Assembly: GCA_937918935.1 (NCBI GenBank)
Contig: CAKZSI010000025.1
Span: 62,001 to 126,000, forward strand
Reading direction: 5' to 3'
DNA length: 64,000 bases
DNA from: an uncultured Chloroflexales bacterium
Lineage (GTDB): Bacteria; Chloroflexota; Chloroflexia; Chloroflexales; Chloroflexaceae
Positions 44,645-52,855 of the stretch are shown one piece after another. Positions within the stretch are counted from its first letter, which is position 1. Every line of letters begins with the position of its first letter. A program made the translations under genes and the position numbers. Below the pieces are notes generated by a model, which did no database searches, was not told the DNA's origin, and worked only from the letters and a program-made list of their open reading frames with translations.

Positions 44645-45322
44645 ATGCAAACGACCGTCTACCTGATCCGTCATGGCGAAACCGACTGGAACCTCACCGG
44701 GCGCTGGCAGGGGCATGCCGATGTGCCGCTCAACGCCGTCGGCTGGCGCCAGGCGCAATTACTCGGCCAGCGCCTGCTTCGGGAAGGCGTGCGTTTCGAC
44801 GCCCTCTACAGTAGCGATCTGGCCCGAGCCTCGCAGACCGCACGTGAGGTGAGCACGGCCCTCGGGGTGGCAGTGCGGCTCGTCCGCGGTTTGCGCGAGA
44901 TTGACCTGGGTTCGTGGAGTGGCCATACCACTGCCGAACTGCAGGTCCTCTATCCCGAAGATTTCGCCCGTGTCGCCGCCGGTGAAGATATTCCGCGCGG
45001 CGGCGGCGAGTCGATCCGCGCTATGCGCCAGCGTGTTGTGACGACCGTTGAGCGAATCGTCGCCGAGCATTCCGGCGCGACCCTCGGTGTTGTCACCCAC
45101 GGCGGCTGCATCCGCGCCCTGCTATCGCATGCGGTGAGTCTTGACGGCAATGAGTTCCAGCACTTCCCGCACATCGGCAATACCTCAATTAGCGTGGTGC
45201 GTATCGGCGCCCTGGGGTGGGATACGCTCGTGGTCAACGATATGGCCCACCTGGAGGCAACCCACGATCCCGAGATGATCTCTGCGCCTCCCGATGACGC
45301 CGAGCAGCCCCCTGCGCTGTAA
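44645..45322 (+). CDS. histidine phosphatase family protein (phosphoglycerate mutase-like)
   Basis: A 225-residue protein. It has the catalytic RHGETDWN motif at residues 8-15 (phospho-accepting His9), the second Arg region (LYSSDLARASQTA), the Glu in LREIDLGSW and the C-terminal His (VVTHGGCIRALL). It matches the cobalamin phosphatase/phosphoglycerate mutase branch, so it may act on sugar phosphates or on alpha-ribazole phosphate; not resolved. ATG at 44645 is preceded by AGGAA at nine bases and agrees with the family start (MQTTVYLIRHGE). Confidence 0.93.
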   Translation: MQTTVYLIRHGETDWNLTGRWQGHADVPLNAVGWRQAQLLGQRLLREGVRFDALYSSDLARASQTAREVSTALGVAVRLVRGLREIDLGSWSGHTTAELQVLYPEDFARVAAGEDIPRGGGESIRAMRQRVVTTVERIVAEHSGATLGVVTHGGCIRALLSHAVSLDGNEFQHFPHIGNTSISVVRIGALGWDTLVVNDMAHLEATHDPEMISAPPDDAEQPPAL

Positions 45323-45351
45323 TTGCGCTTGCTTCTGGATGGGAGGATCTG

Positions 45352-45400
45352 GAGGAGAATCGGGGACCCGGGTGTCCCCGCGTTCCTGCTCGCCGGGACC
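45352..45400 (+). repeat. family-1 repeat between phosphatase and RDD genes
   Basis: GGGGACCCGGGTGTCCCCGCGTTCCTGCTCGCCGGGA: family-1 core with diverged arms and a matching tail. Very similar in tail to the copy at about 29955-29992, suggesting a subfamily (core-CGTGTTCCTGCYTCGCCGGGG). Confidence 0.6.
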
Positions 45401-45505
45401 GCGGTTGTGACCGGGGAAATCAGCCAGCAAGGAGCGTTTGGAAGGGGCAGTCTCCTCGCAACCCTCCAGCATAGTTATGTCGGTGTGAACTGTGTCCGGG
45501 TTCTT

Positions 45506-46285
45506 ATGGACGATGGCCACTACTACGTCGAGACCCCCGAGGTTGTCCCGATAAGCTACACCGTGGCCGGGGCCGCTTCTCGTTGTCTGGCGGCGACGGT
45601 TGATACGTCGCTGATCCTGCTCTTACAGATTATCCTCGGCGTGTCGGCCCAGTTTCTGGAGGCGCTGAACCAGGCCATCGCCCGGGCCGGTTCGGTCTTT
45701 TATGCTATCTGGGCTATACTGGCCTTTGTCCTGGTCTGGGGCTATTACCTGTTCTTTGAAGTGCTCTGGTCCGGGCAGACTCCCGGCAAAAGGCTGATCG
45801 GGCTGCGGGTGCTGCGCGAGGGTGGCCGGCCAGTTGATTTTAGCGCCTCGGCCGTGCGTAACCTGGTGCGCGCGGTGGATTTTCTGCCCCTCGCCTACGG
45901 TCTGGGTGTTCTGGTGATGTTCGCCGACCCGCGAGGGCGACGGCTGGGCGATCTGGCGGCCGGTACGCTGGTGGTGCGCGAAGGGTTGCCGATTACCCTG
46001 GCTGAACTGACCCGTGGCGCGGCGACGGTTGCTCTTCCACCACGCGACCCCGAGGCACCGCCAACCCCTCTGCTCCCTGACCTGCACCTCCTCACTCCGG
46101 CCGGCTACGCCCTCGCCGAGGACTTTCTGCGCCGCCGCGAGCAGCTTGGCCCTGGTCCCCGCGCGGAACTTGCCGCCGCCATCGCCGCAACCCTGCGCGC
46201 CCGTCTTGGTCTTGCCGTTACGGGCGACCCCGAGCGCTTCATTGAGCATCTGGTGCGTGAGTATCGGGTGATTCTGGAGGCTTGA
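45506..46285 (+). CDS. RDD family membrane protein
   Basis: A 259-residue protein with two to four membrane helices. The RDD pattern is seen (AAGASRCLAATVDTSLILLLQIILGV near the start with Arg-x-Ala..Asp; LVWGYYLFFEVLWSGQTPGKRLIGLRVLREGGRPVDFSASAVRNLVRAVDFLPLAYGLG; FADPRGRRLGDLAAGTLVVREG). A soluble helical tail of about 80 residues (LPDLHLLTPAGYALAEDFLRRREQLG...) follows, longer than in plain RDD proteins. The family has been linked to ion or small-molecule transport, without proof. The start ATG 45506 gives MDDGHYYVETPEVVPISY; codons upstream run through repeat DNA. Confidence 0.88.
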   Translation: MDDGHYYVETPEVVPISYTVAGAASRCLAATVDTSLILLLQIILGVSAQFLEALNQAIARAGSVFYAIWAILAFVLVWGYYLFFEVLWSGQTPGKRLIGLRVLREGGRPVDFSASAVRNLVRAVDFLPLAYGLGVLVMFADPRGRRLGDLAAGTLVVREGLPITLAELTRGAATVALPPRDPEAPPTPLLPDLHLLTPAGYALAEDFLRRREQLGPGPRAELAAAIAATLRARLGLAVTGDPERFIEHLVREYRVILEA

Positions 46286-46360
46286 TGTTGGATTGTGGAG
46301 GGGGGAGGGAACCAGGGAAGGGCTGACCTGGTTTCGCCTGACCTGACCCGCCGGGTTGCG

Positions 46361-47299
46361 CTACGATGGAGCCAGGGCCATCTCCTGCCACTCCGGGTGC
46401 TCGGGCGTCCAGATCTCCACGTTGGGCAGCCGGCGAAACCAGGCCGCCTGGCGGCGGATGAAGGCATGGGTGTCGAACTTCAGGCGCTCGATGCAGGCCG
46501 CCAGGCTGGCCTGGCCCTCGAAGTAGGGGCGAAACTGGATGTACCCCAGGCTCGACATCGCTGGCAGGTTCCAGCCATAGCCTGTGGCCAGCAAGCGGGC
46601 CACCTCGTCAACCAGTCCAGCGGCGATCATAGCCTCAACCCGGGCGTCGGCGCGGGCATAGAGTTCGTTGCGCGGGCGGGTGAGCCAGATCGTGCGGATC
46701 TGGTAGGGCGGCGGCTCGCGCCGCTGCTGCGCGGAAATCGGCTGGCCCGTCAGGGTATACACCTCCAGGGCGCGCACCAGCCGGCGCACATTCGTGGCAG
46801 GGATGCGCGCTGCGGCGATCGGGTCAACCGCGGCCAGGCGGGCGTGGAGCGTCTCCACGCCGCCTTCGGCGGCTTCACGCTCCAGGCTCGCGCGCAGTTC
46901 GGGGTGTGGTGCAACGCGAGGGATCTGCCAGCCCTCGAGCACCGCCGCCAGATACTGGCCCGTGCCGCCGACCAGCAACGGTACGCGCCCACGGGCCGTA
47001 ATCGCCGCCAGCGCCGCCAGCGCCAGTTCCTGGTAGGTCGCCAGCGAGAACTCCTCGTCGGGGTTGCGGATGTCAATCAGATGGTGTGGAACCGCCTCAC
47101 GCTCTTCCGGCGTGGGCTTTGCCGTGCCAATGTCCATGTGGCGGTAGATCTGTCGCGAATCGGCAGAGACGATCTCGCCGCCGATGCGGCGCGCGAGCGT
47201 AATGGCCAGGGCCGTTTTGCCGACCGCGGTCGGCCCGACGATGGCGAGCAGAGGCGGCAGCGCGTTGGGAGGAGCGTGATTCACGGACATGTGTATCAT
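46361..47299 (-). CDS. miaA: tRNA dimethylallyltransferase
   Basis: A 312-residue enzyme that adds dimethylallyl to N6 of A37 in tRNAs reading UNN codons. P-loop is VGPTAVGKTALA; next DSRQIYRHMDIGTAKPT with the catalytic Asp region, HHLIDIRNPDEEFSLATYQ, and VGGTGQYLAAVLEGW. The C-terminus is normal. Start may be 47299 or the second ATG at 47290 (MSVNHAPPNALPP); neither has a strong ribosome binding site. A -10-like TGGTACAGT and an overlapping inverted repeat lie just upstream. The gene is divergent from the GNAT gene. Confidence 0.96.
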   Translation of the reverse strand: MIHMSVNHAPPNALPPLLAIVGPTAVGKTALAITLARRIGGEIVSADSRQIYRHMDIGTAKPTPEEREAVPHHLIDIRNPDEEFSLATYQELALAALAAITARGRVPLLVGGTGQYLAAVLEGWQIPRVAPHPELRASLEREAAEGGVETLHARLAAVDPIAAARIPATNVRRLVRALEVYTLTGQPISAQQRREPPPYQIRTIWLTRPRNELYARADARVEAMIAAGLVDEVARLLATGYGWNLPAMSSLGYIQFRPYFEGQASLAACIERLKFDTHAFIRRQAAWFRRLPNVEIWTPEHPEWQEMALAPS

Positions 47300-47305
47300 C
47301 CAGTG

Positions 47306-47336
47306 CAGTGTAACTCCAGCGTGTTACACTGTACCA
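47306..47336 (-). promoter_or_regulatory. miaA promoter with overlapping inverted repeat
   Basis: Minus strand: TGGTACAGT (extended -10, 47336-47328). CAGTGTAAC (47306-47314) and GTTACACTG (47323-47331) are perfect 9-bp inverted repeats that overlap the -10 and the likely start site, an operator-like layout. Confidence 0.5.
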
Positions 47337-47349
47337 TGAATACAGGGCC

Positions 47350-47476
47350 TGCATAGGAGGGCGAAGCCCTCCCAGAAAACACAGGCTGCAATCTCTAGAG
47401 GGCTGTAGGGAAACCAGGTTTCCTCACATCCCGGCCCATAGGAGCATATGGAAAGGCAAATGCCTTTCCCGTGCTT
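47350..47476. repeat. family-2, family-1, family-2-like composite
   Basis: AGGAGGGCGAAGCCCTCCCAG (about 47356-47377), a family-1 copy (about 47405-47442, GGGAAACCAGGTTTCCTC, tail CCCGGCCC), then GGAAAGGCAAATGCCTTTCC (about 47450-47469). Three different stems in 125 bases between divergent miaA and GNAT genes. Confidence 0.65.
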
Positions 47477-47486
47477 CCCTGAGGGC

Positions 47487-48119
47487 ATGAATAGCGAGGA
47501 TAGCTTGACTCAATCCCTATCTCCGTTCCATCCGAATATGGAAGCCGCCGTAACCCTGCGCGCCCGAGACGGGCGCGAGGTGCGCGTGCGGCACATGCGT
47601 GGCGAAGACGCCGAGTTGCTTACGCGCATGTTCTACCGGCTCTCCCCGGAGACACGCTACCGGCGCTTCTTTGTGCCACTCAACGATGTTGATGAGGAGC
47701 GCGTGCGCCAGGAGGCCATTCGCCTGGCGACGATTGACCCCGGGCGCGAAACGGCCCTGATTGCCGTGGTAGACGAAGAGGGTCGCGAGGAGGCCGTTGC
47801 GGTGGCGCGCTTCGCGCGCCTGGTTGAACACGAGGCGACCTGCGAAGCCTCGATTGTTCTTCGCGATGATTACCAGGGTGTGGGGATCGGGCGTCAGCTC
47901 TTCGACCTCCTGGTCCAGACGGCCATGGTTCGCGGCTTCCGGCACATGATCCTGCTTACCCACGCCGACAATGCCGGTATGATCGCCCTGGTCCAGGGTC
48001 TCGGGATGCCCTATGAGGGGCGCTTCAGCGCTGGTCTGTACGAGATTGACTTGCAGTTGACCGGTTTCTGCAAGGCGGTCTTCCCATTCACTGCTCCTGA
48101 AGGGTCTCGCGACGGCTAA
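47487..48119 (+). CDS. GNAT family N-acetyltransferase
   Basis: A 210-residue protein with one GNAT domain (about residues 30-190). The acetyl-CoA binding motif A is RDDYQGVGIGRQLFDLLVQTA (Q/R-x2-G-x-G/A), with substrate-side strands before it, and the N-terminal segment LTRMFYRLSPETRYRRFFVPL is typical of the acyltransferases that can modify metabolic enzymes (Pat-like catalytic units). It lacks a cyclic-nucleotide or NDP-CoA ligase domain. Substrate unknown. ATG at 47487 has GAGGG before it; an upstream in-frame ATG at 47448 lies within repeat DNA, so I reject it. Confidence 0.9.
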   Translation: MNSEDSLTQSLSPFHPNMEAAVTLRARDGREVRVRHMRGEDAELLTRMFYRLSPETRYRRFFVPLNDVDEERVRQEAIRLATIDPGRETALIAVVDEEGREEAVAVARFARLVEHEATCEASIVLRDDYQGVGIGRQLFDLLVQTAMVRGFRHMILLTHADNAGMIALVQGLGMPYEGRFSAGLYEIDLQLTGFCKAVFPFTAPEGSRDG

Positions 48120-48242
48120 GGGCCTATCCGCTACCTCTCTGCGGGGCGGGTCTGTAAGGGCTTTGCCCGCCTGCAATGTACGTCGGATACCCTGGTTATC
48201 CGGATCGGCTGGAAGTCCATGTCCCGCCAGGGAGGCCACGCA

Positions 48243-48623
48243 ATGCTCAACCTGGTCGCGATTGCACTTGGCGCCGCGATAGGCGCCAATCTGCGCTACG
48301 GCCTCTCCACCTGGGCCGCGCAGCGCCTCGGCGCCGCCTGGCCGTATGGCACCTTTCTGGTGAATGTTCTGGGCTGTCTGGGCATCGGCGTCCTGCTGAC
48401 CCTGGCCGCTACCCGTCTATCGCTTAGCGAGCCGGTACGCCTGTTCCTGGTGACAGGTTTGCTGGGCGGGTTTACAACCTTCTCGACCTTTGGCTACGAG
48501 AGCTTCACCCTCGTCACCCGTGGCGACTGGCTCGGGGCCGGGCTGTATATCGGCGGCAGCATGATCGTTGGACTGGCAGCGGTGTTTCTCGGGGCGAGCC
48601 TGGCGCGCATGTTCGGACCATAG
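48243..48623 (+). CDS. crcB: fluoride channel CrcB/Fluc
   Basis: A 126-residue four-helix membrane protein that exports fluoride passively as a dual-topology dimer. Signatures: GAAIGANLRYGLSTW, WPYGTFLVNVLGCLGIG (conserved Asn), and GLLGGFTTFSTFGYES (the fluoride-box TTFSTF). GGGAGG lies seven bases before ATG 48243. No fluoride riboswitch could be made out in the 120 bases upstream. It is directly followed (27 bases) by the DUF190-CBS gene, an association seen in many bacteria. Confidence 0.95.
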   Translation: MLNLVAIALGAAIGANLRYGLSTWAAQRLGAAWPYGTFLVNVLGCLGIGVLLTLAATRLSLSEPVRLFLVTGLLGGFTTFSTFGYESFTLVTRGDWLGAGLYIGGSMIVGLAAVFLGASLARMFGP

Positions 48624-48650
48624 TCCGCGATGGTGCGGAAGGAGACCTCT

Positions 48651-49958
48651 ATGCAGCAGGAGCTTTACCAGCAAGTCTGGATCTACATTGACGAGAGCGA
48701 CCGGCTGCGTGGCCGCGCGCTCTCGCTCCGTATGCTCGACGCGCTCCGCGCTGCCGGCTGCCCTGGAGCGACGGTCCTGCGCGGAATAGGTGGCTACGGC
48801 GTCCACGGCGTGGTCCATACCGATCTGGCGGTAGAACTGCCCAGCCATCTGCCGCTGATCATCACCTTCATTGACCATGCTGAGCGGGTCGCCCAGGTGC
48901 TGCCGGCGCTGCGCGAACTGGTTACTGAGGGGCTGATTGCCACGACGCCGGTTACGGTGGTCCAGACCAGTCATCGCCCTGCGGGGCCATTTCCGCGGCA
49001 CCTCAGCGTTGCCGATGTCATGAGCCGCGATGTGGCGCGGGTGCACCTCGACACCCCGGCCTCGGAGATCGTCAGGCTGTTGATCGATCGCGCTCTGCGG
49101 GCCGTGCCGGTGGTTGATGCCGACCAGCGGGTCGTGGGTATCATCACCGATGGCGACCTGTTGAGCCGTGGCGTCACCACCCTGCCGCTGCGTCTCAAGC
49201 AGTTGCTGCCCATCGAAGAACGCAGCGAGCGTGTCGCGTCCCTTGCCGCCAAACCGCAGCGTGCCGCCGACCTGATGACCCCCAATCCGGTGACCCTTCC
49301 CGAAACTGCCTCACTGGCCCAGGCCGCTGCGGTGATGAACGACCACAATCTTAAACGGCTGCCGGTGGTAGATGCTACGGGGCGCCTGATAGGGATGGTC
49401 AGCCGCCTTGACCTGCTCAAGACCGTGGCCGAGGGTGTGCGCCAGCGTCCCGAGCAGCCGCCGAAGTTGCCCCGGGGCGCTCCGGCGACGGTCAGTGAGT
49501 TGATGATCACCAGTGTGCCCACCGTCTATGCTGACACCCCGCTGACGGAAACTCTTGACCGGCTCCTGGAGACGGAGAGGCGCCGTGTGGTGGTGATCGA
49601 CAAGGACCGGCGCGTGGTGGGCATTATCACTGATGGCGACGTGCTACGGCGGGCCGGGCGGCGCGTGCAGCCGGGGGCGTTGAAGCGCCTGGCAGCCTGG
49701 TTCGCCGGCGGCGAGCGTCCCGAGGGGCTGGAAGTGGAGGCCCAGGGCCGCACCGCTGGCGATGTCATGAGCAGCCCGGTTTTTACGGTGACACCCGACA
49801 CGCCCATCACCGAAGCTATCCGCCTGATGATGACCTACAAGATCAAGCGTCTGCCGGTAGTGGATGAGGAGGGATGTCTGCTGGGCATGATCGGCCGCGC
49901 CGCCGTTCTCAGCGCCCTGGCCCAGGGGGTTGAAGACGCCTCAACGGGAGCTTCGTAG
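48651..49958 (+). CDS. DUF190 protein with four CBS domains
   Basis: A 435-residue protein. Residues about 1-105 are a DUF190 domain (KVWIYIDESDRLRGRALSLRMLDALRAAGCPGATVLRGIGGYG-like), a PII-like ferredoxin fold. It is followed by two tandem CBS pairs: about 118-175 and 200-260, then 280-345 and 362-430, each with the VVGIITDGDLL/RLPVVDxxG pattern. CBS domains bind adenine nucleotides; DUF190 proteins often sit next to crcB. A sensor that gates or supports fluoride/ion handling is inferred. AAGGAG 8 bases before ATG 48651. A MITE-like repeat follows the stop. Confidence 0.92.
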   Translation: MQQELYQQVWIYIDESDRLRGRALSLRMLDALRAAGCPGATVLRGIGGYGVHGVVHTDLAVELPSHLPLIITFIDHAERVAQVLPALRELVTEGLIATTPVTVVQTSHRPAGPFPRHLSVADVMSRDVARVHLDTPASEIVRLLIDRALRAVPVVDADQRVVGIITDGDLLSRGVTTLPLRLKQLLPIEERSERVASLAAKPQRAADLMTPNPVTLPETASLAQAAAVMNDHNLKRLPVVDATGRLIGMVSRLDLLKTVAEGVRQRPEQPPKLPRGAPATVSELMITSVPTVYADTPLTETLDRLLETERRRVVVIDKDRRVVGIITDGDVLRRAGRRVQPGALKRLAAWFAGGERPEGLEVEAQGRTAGDVMSSPVFTVTPDTPITEAIRLMMTYKIKRLPVVDEEGCLLGMIGRAAVLSALAQGVEDASTGAS

Positions 49959-49959
49959 C

Positions 49960-50100
49960 AAAGCGAGACTGAGTCTCGGCGGGGGCCGTGCAGGCCGCGG
50001 ACCCCGCGGATTCTCTTTCCGGTGGGGTATGTCAAAGCCATGCCTGCCGGAAAGAACTTTTCGGAGGAGCTTCGCCCCTGCAGGTCGCCCCTCGACGGAG
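49960..50100. repeat. family-3 MITE-like element, copy 2
   Basis: CGAGAC-tga-GTCTCG (49964-49978), G-rich stretch, then CTTTCCGG (50015-50022) pairing with CCGGAAAG (50047-50054). Same order of stems as copy 1 at 1213-1380, with different arm lengths. Between the CBS and hemD-like genes. Confidence 0.55.
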
Positions 50101-50137
50101 AAGCGTCATTGGCGCAACCAGGGGAAGTACCAGAACC

Positions 50138-51007
50138 ATGACCAGTGCGCCAATGTCTGATTCGGTCCTCGCCATGCTGCGCCCGGCCGAAGCGTTGCCA
50201 CTGTTCGGCAGGCGCGTGCTGCTCACCGCCCCGCGCACCTACGCGCTGCGATTCGCTGCCGCGATCCTGGCCCGGGGCGGCCTGCCTGTCCTCATGCCCA
50301 CAATCGAGACCTCGCTGCTCGATGATTATGCGGCGCTCGACGCTTACCTGCGCCGACTCGAGACCTTCGACTGGATCGCTTTCACCAGTCGCAACGGAAT
50401 CGAGGCACTGGTGTACCGGTGCGAACAACTCGGGTTGCCGCCCATGGCGCTAAACGCCTGTCGGCTGGCAGCGATCGGCAAAGACGCTGAACGCCTCTCA
50501 GAACTGGGCCTGCGTGTGGATCTGATGCCACGGGAGCCCAGTCCCCGTGGCATCGTTGACGCTCTGAGGGCGCTCGAATCCACCGGCGGCGCCGCGATCC
50601 TCGTGCCCGCGCCAGTCGTCGAGGGCGTGCCAGAACCCGATGTCGTTCCTACCTTCGTTACCGACCTCCAGCGTATCGGCATGCGCGTGACCCGCGCGCC
50701 CGCCTACCGGACCCGTGCGCTCGACGGGGCGCGCTACGCGCCCGAACTGGCGCTGATCCGCCAGGGGGCCATAGACGCGATTGCCTTCAGCAGCGCCGCC
50801 GAGGTCGCCGCCTTTCTGGCCATGCTCAACGCTCCTCAGGACCATGGACGCTGCGCAATCTGCTGCTTCGGACCCTACACCGCCGCCCACGCCCGCCGCA
50901 TGGGGCTGTCCCCTGCCGTGGTCGCCGAGGATTTCGGTTCCTTCGACGGCTTCGCTATGGCCATCGCCCGCCACTTCACAGGCGCAAAGCCGGCACACTC
51001 AGGTTAA
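50138..51007 (+). CDS. hemD: uroporphyrinogen-III synthase (HemD)-like protein
   Basis: A 289-residue protein with two alternating Rossmann-like lobes of HemD: LFGRRVLLTAPRTYALRFAAAILARGGLPVLMPTIET, DWIAFTSRNGIEALVYR, RLAAIGKDAERLSELGLRVDLMP, and later VTRAPAYRT..DAIAFSSAAEVAAFL..CCFGPYTAAHARRMGLSPAVVAEDFGSFDGFAMAIARHF. The enzyme closes and inverts ring D of hydroxymethylbilane for heme, siroheme and bacteriochlorophyll. The sequence signature is weak in this family, so assignment rests on overall pattern. Alternative ATG at 50153. No other tetrapyrrole gene is in the window. Confidence 0.88.
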   Translation: MTSAPMSDSVLAMLRPAEALPLFGRRVLLTAPRTYALRFAAAILARGGLPVLMPTIETSLLDDYAALDAYLRRLETFDWIAFTSRNGIEALVYRCEQLGLPPMALNACRLAAIGKDAERLSELGLRVDLMPREPSPRGIVDALRALESTGGAAILVPAPVVEGVPEPDVVPTFVTDLQRIGMRVTRAPAYRTRALDGARYAPELALIRQGAIDAIAFSSAAEVAAFLAMLNAPQDHGRCAICCFGPYTAAHARRMGLSPAVVAEDFGSFDGFAMAIARHFTGAKPAHSG

Positions 51008-51091
51008 GAGTTCATAACCAGGCAGAGGGGCTGATGCAGCCATTCCGCATTCTAGCGCCTTGGAGCCGTTCGGCGTCATCTTGCACAGCAT

Positions 51092-51119
51092 TTGCAGATA
51101 TTGATTCTCATGCTAGCAT
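51092..51119 (+). promoter_or_regulatory. promoter of the peptide ABC operon
   Basis: TTGCAG (51092-51097), 16-base spacer, TAGCAT (51114-51119) with TGC extension. Predicted start near 51126; 50 bases of leader before the ATG at 51177. Confidence 0.5.
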
Positions 51120-51176
51120 TGATGACTAAAGGTACAACAGACTCTGTACTACCAGACAGCCGACGGAGGTTTTAGG

Positions 51177-52850
51177 ATGCGTACCATGCGCGTACTTGCC
51201 CTGCTGCTCCTCGTCACCGTCGCGGGTTGCGGCCCGGCGGCCCAGGCTCCCTCGGTAGCGCCGACCACGGTGCCAGCCCCTCCCACGGAGGCTGCACCGG
51301 TCGCGGCGACCACGGCCCCTGCAGCCCCCACCACGGCGTCTGCTCCGACACCAGTACTGGGCGGCACTGTCACCCGCGCCATCACCGCCGAACCGACCAG
51401 TCTCGATCCGCACGCCGCCCCTGGTTCGGGTCAGAACGTCATTCTCCCCTATATCTTCGACACCCTGGTGTTCCGTGACATGGACAACACCTACCAGCCC
51501 TACCTGGCCACCGGCTGGGAGATTGCCCCTGATGGCAAGAGTGTCACCTTTACGCTGCGCGACGATGTGACCTTCCACGATGGCACGCCGCTCAACGCCG
51601 AGGCGGTGGTGTTCACCTTCAAGCGCTTCAAAGAGGCCAGGACATCGGCGGGTGAGGGCCTGGCCAGTATGACCGACGTGGAAGCCCTTGATGACTATAC
51701 GGTACGCTTCACTTTCAGCGAGCCTTCGGCGGTCTTCTTCAGCACCCTGGCAACTCCCTACGCCGGGATCGTCAGCCCTGCGGCGGTTGAGGCCGCGGGC
51801 GACGCCTTCGGCCAGCAACCGGTGGGCAGCGGGCCGTTCAAGTTCGCCGCCTGGCAGCAGGGGACGAAGGTGGTGCTGGAGCGCAATCCTGACTATCGCT
51901 GGTCACCGGCGCCCGTCACCAACCCCGGCGCCCCATACCTGGATCGGGTGGTCTTCACGGTGATCCCCGACGCCAGCACGCAACTGGCGGCCCTGCAGGC
52001 GGGCGAGGTCGATCTGATCTTCGTGAATGCGCCTAATCATGTTGAAAAGCTGAAGACCGATCCTTCCGTCGAACTGATCGAAACACGTCTCAACAGCCTG
52101 ATCTATCTGGGTTTCAACTGCGCAAAGGCGCCCCTCGACGAGGTGAAGGTGCGCCAGGCCCTCTCCCATGCGGTCAACAAGGAAGAGATTGTGACCGCAG
52201 CCCTTGGCGGCACGGGCCAGGTGGCCTTCGCGCCGATGGCGCCGACCCTGCCCGGGTTCGATCCAGGTCTACAGCAGTATGAACTCGGCTACGATCCAGA
52301 CCGTGCCAGCGCGCTACTGGCCGAGGCCGGCTTTGCCCCAGGCGCCGATGGCACGCTCGCCCGCAACGGCCAGCCGCTGAACCTGACCCTGCTCACCTTC
52401 GCCCGCGCCCCGAACGAGGATGTCGCCACGCTCTTGCAGAGCCAGTTGAAGGCCATCGGGGTCAAGGTGACCATCCAGCAGTACGATACGCCCACCGCAG
52501 CGAAGGCGGCCACCGAGGGCCAGTACGATCTGTTGCTGTGGCGCTATGATCGCAACGATGCCGATGTACTCAACGTTAACCTGCACTCCAGCCGCATTGG
52601 CAGTTCCAACCGCTTTGGCTACAGCAACCCTCAGGTAGACGAGTTGCTCGACCAGGCGGCGCAGGAACTCGACGAAGCCACTCGTGCCAGGTACTACGTC
52701 GAGGCCCAGAAGCTGATCATGGCCGATGCTCCCTGGCAGCCGCTCTACGTGCCGGTGGATGTGCTGGCAATCAATAAGCGCATCCACAACTACCACCTGG
52801 CTTCGATGGGGCGCATTCTGCTCAATGAGGCCCGGGTGATAACGCAGTAA
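51177..52850 (+). CDS. oligopeptide-type ABC transporter substrate-binding lipoprotein (SBP family 5)
   Basis: A 557-residue lipoprotein. Signal peptide and lipobox MRTMRVLALLLLVTVAGC (Cys18), then an Ala/Pro/Thr-rich spacer to about residue 60, then the SBP_bac_5 fold (ITAEPTSLDPHAAPGSGQNVILPYIFDTLVFRDMDNTYQPYLATGWEIAPDGKSVTFTLRDDVTFHDGTPLNAEAVVFTFKRFKE). Such proteins deliver oligopeptides, nickel or sugars to the DppBC-type permeases encoded immediately downstream (5 bases and then 93 bases). Ribosome binding site GGAGG before the ATG. Ligand unknown. Confidence 0.95.
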   Translation: MRTMRVLALLLLVTVAGCGPAAQAPSVAPTTVPAPPTEAAPVAATTAPAAPTTASAPTPVLGGTVTRAITAEPTSLDPHAAPGSGQNVILPYIFDTLVFRDMDNTYQPYLATGWEIAPDGKSVTFTLRDDVTFHDGTPLNAEAVVFTFKRFKEARTSAGEGLASMTDVEALDDYTVRFTFSEPSAVFFSTLATPYAGIVSPAAVEAAGDAFGQQPVGSGPFKFAAWQQGTKVVLERNPDYRWSPAPVTNPGAPYLDRVVFTVIPDASTQLAALQAGEVDLIFVNAPNHVEKLKTDPSVELIETRLNSLIYLGFNCAKAPLDEVKVRQALSHAVNKEEIVTAALGGTGQVAFAPMAPTLPGFDPGLQQYELGYDPDRASALLAEAGFAPGADGTLARNGQPLNLTLLTFARAPNEDVATLLQSQLKAIGVKVTIQQYDTPTAAKAATEGQYDLLLWRYDRNDADVLNVNLHSSRIGSSNRFGYSNPQVDELLDQAAQELDEATRARYYVEAQKLIMADAPWQPLYVPVDVLAINKRIHNYHLASMGRILLNEARVITQ

Positions 52851-52855
52851 CGCCT

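Noticed and set aside
48120-48242. Fluoride riboswitch upstream of crcB
   Set aside because: The conserved crcB-motif strings could not be found; only a GGCGGG/CCCGCC stem is visible.
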